This document shows positions 63,708 through 64,000 of a DNA stretch of 64,000 nucleotides, piece after piece. The notes under the pieces were generated by a model. The model was given only the letters and a program-made list of their open reading frames with translations. It made no database searches and had not been told where the DNA came from. Location: NCBI RefSeq assembly GCF_006385175.1, contig NZ_VFIY01000004.1, positions 124,001 to 188,000 of the forward strand. Direction: 5' to 3'. The DNA comes from Emcibacter nanhaiensis. Lineage in GTDB: Bacteria > Pseudomonadota > Alphaproteobacteria > Sphingomonadales > Emcibacteraceae. Position 1 is the first letter of the stretch; each line of letters begins with the position of its first letter. A program made the position numbers and the translations under genes.

Positions 63708-64000
63708 ATGGATCACGTGGATAGAATTATCGCGCAGTGGCGCCGGGAGCGCCCGGACCTGGAGGTGGGGCCGATGGAGCTTATCGGCCGGGTGAAGCGG
63801 CTGTATCAGCACCTCAGCCGCGGCATGGAAAAAAACTATGCCGCCCATGGGCTTACCGCGTCGGGCTTTGATGTTTTGGCGACATTGCGCCGCTCCGGCG
63901 CGCCCTATGCGCTGTCGCCCGGCGACCTGATGGCGGCGACCATGGTCACCTCCGGCACCATGACCAACCGTATCGATCAGCTGGTGAAAGAGGGGCAGGT
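63708..64000 (+). CDS. MarR family regulator (N-terminal part, cut by window end)
   Basis: The frame from ATG 63708 stays open to the last base. It codes a helical N-terminus (ELIGRVKRLYQHLSRGMEKN), then HGLTASGFDVLATLRRSG, and the winged helix LSPGDLMAATMVTSGTMTNR with IDQLVKEGQV, typical of MarR. The 3' end lies outside the window. It probably represses itself and the EamA-NmrA unit through the palindromes in the 82-base gap. Confidence 0.9.
   Translation, partial: MDHVDRIIAQWRRERPDLEVGPMELIGRVKRLYQHLSRGMEKNYAAHGLTASGFDVLATLRRSGAPYALSPGDLMAATMVTSGTMTNRIDQLVKEGQ

Overview
The window looks like a chromosome segment of a motile, Gram-negative alphaproteobacterium, GC-rich outside the island. 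Three things point there: a PopZ-type polar organiser between a TolC-family gene and valS; a one-step 5-aminolevulinate synthase (hemA, C4 pathway); and the alphaproteobacterial RibBX form of the riboflavin enzyme. LdtR-like and UQCC/CBP3-like genes fit as well. I cannot name the order or genus from sequence alone.

Positions 1-38.5 kb are ordinary core chromosome: tolC-like (partial)-popZ-valS; a DUF3108 protein; a class III aminotransferase; recO-parC-GNAT; a TRAP transporter (dctP-dctQ-dctM); bpt; an SLC13-type carrier; motB and, 4 kb away, motA; threonine ammonia-lyase; hemB and hemA; an ldtR-like regulator; rpiB-glyA-nrdR; the riboflavin operon ribD-ribE-ribBX-ribH running into nusB-thiL-fliL; bamE; a cytochrome bc1 assembly chaperone; yceD-plsX-fabH; ihfA-merR; and tRNA-Pro(GGG).

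Positions 38448-59842 are a 21.4 kb integrated element bounded by perfect 55-bp direct repeats. The left copy is the 3' part of tRNA-Pro and the right copy is a stranded tRNA 3' fragment. A tyrosine integrase sits next to the tRNA. A mobilisation module (RHH protein, TrwB-type coupling protein, MobF relaxase domain without helicase) is present, but no mating-pair genes, so it reads as an integrative mobilizable element. Its cargo looks like defence or toxin-antitoxin material: a degenerate MNT-HEPN fusion divergent from an XRE regulator; an operon of membrane protein, ImmA/IrrE peptidase and Beta-family protein abutting a convergent sce7726-type PD-(D/E)xK protein; an AlkX/YcaQ-like glycosylase; an excisionase-type HTH fused to an SF2 helicase with a small zinc-ribbon partner; an AbiEi/AbiEii pair; and a DUF6119/TIGR04141 protein. 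The stretches at 42.7-45.9 kb and 57.7-59.8 kb are visibly AT-richer than the chromosome.

After the right repeat the chromosome resumes at 59.84 kb with the apparent original tRNA terminator, a DUF465 protein, an N-acyl-D-amino-acid deacylase-like lipoprotein, an NAD(P)-binding protein, and an EamA exporter divergent from a MarR regulator (cut by the window end) with two palindromic operators between them. The best candidates for something undescribed are the ImmA-Beta-sce7726 module and the HTH-helicase/zinc-ribbon pair.
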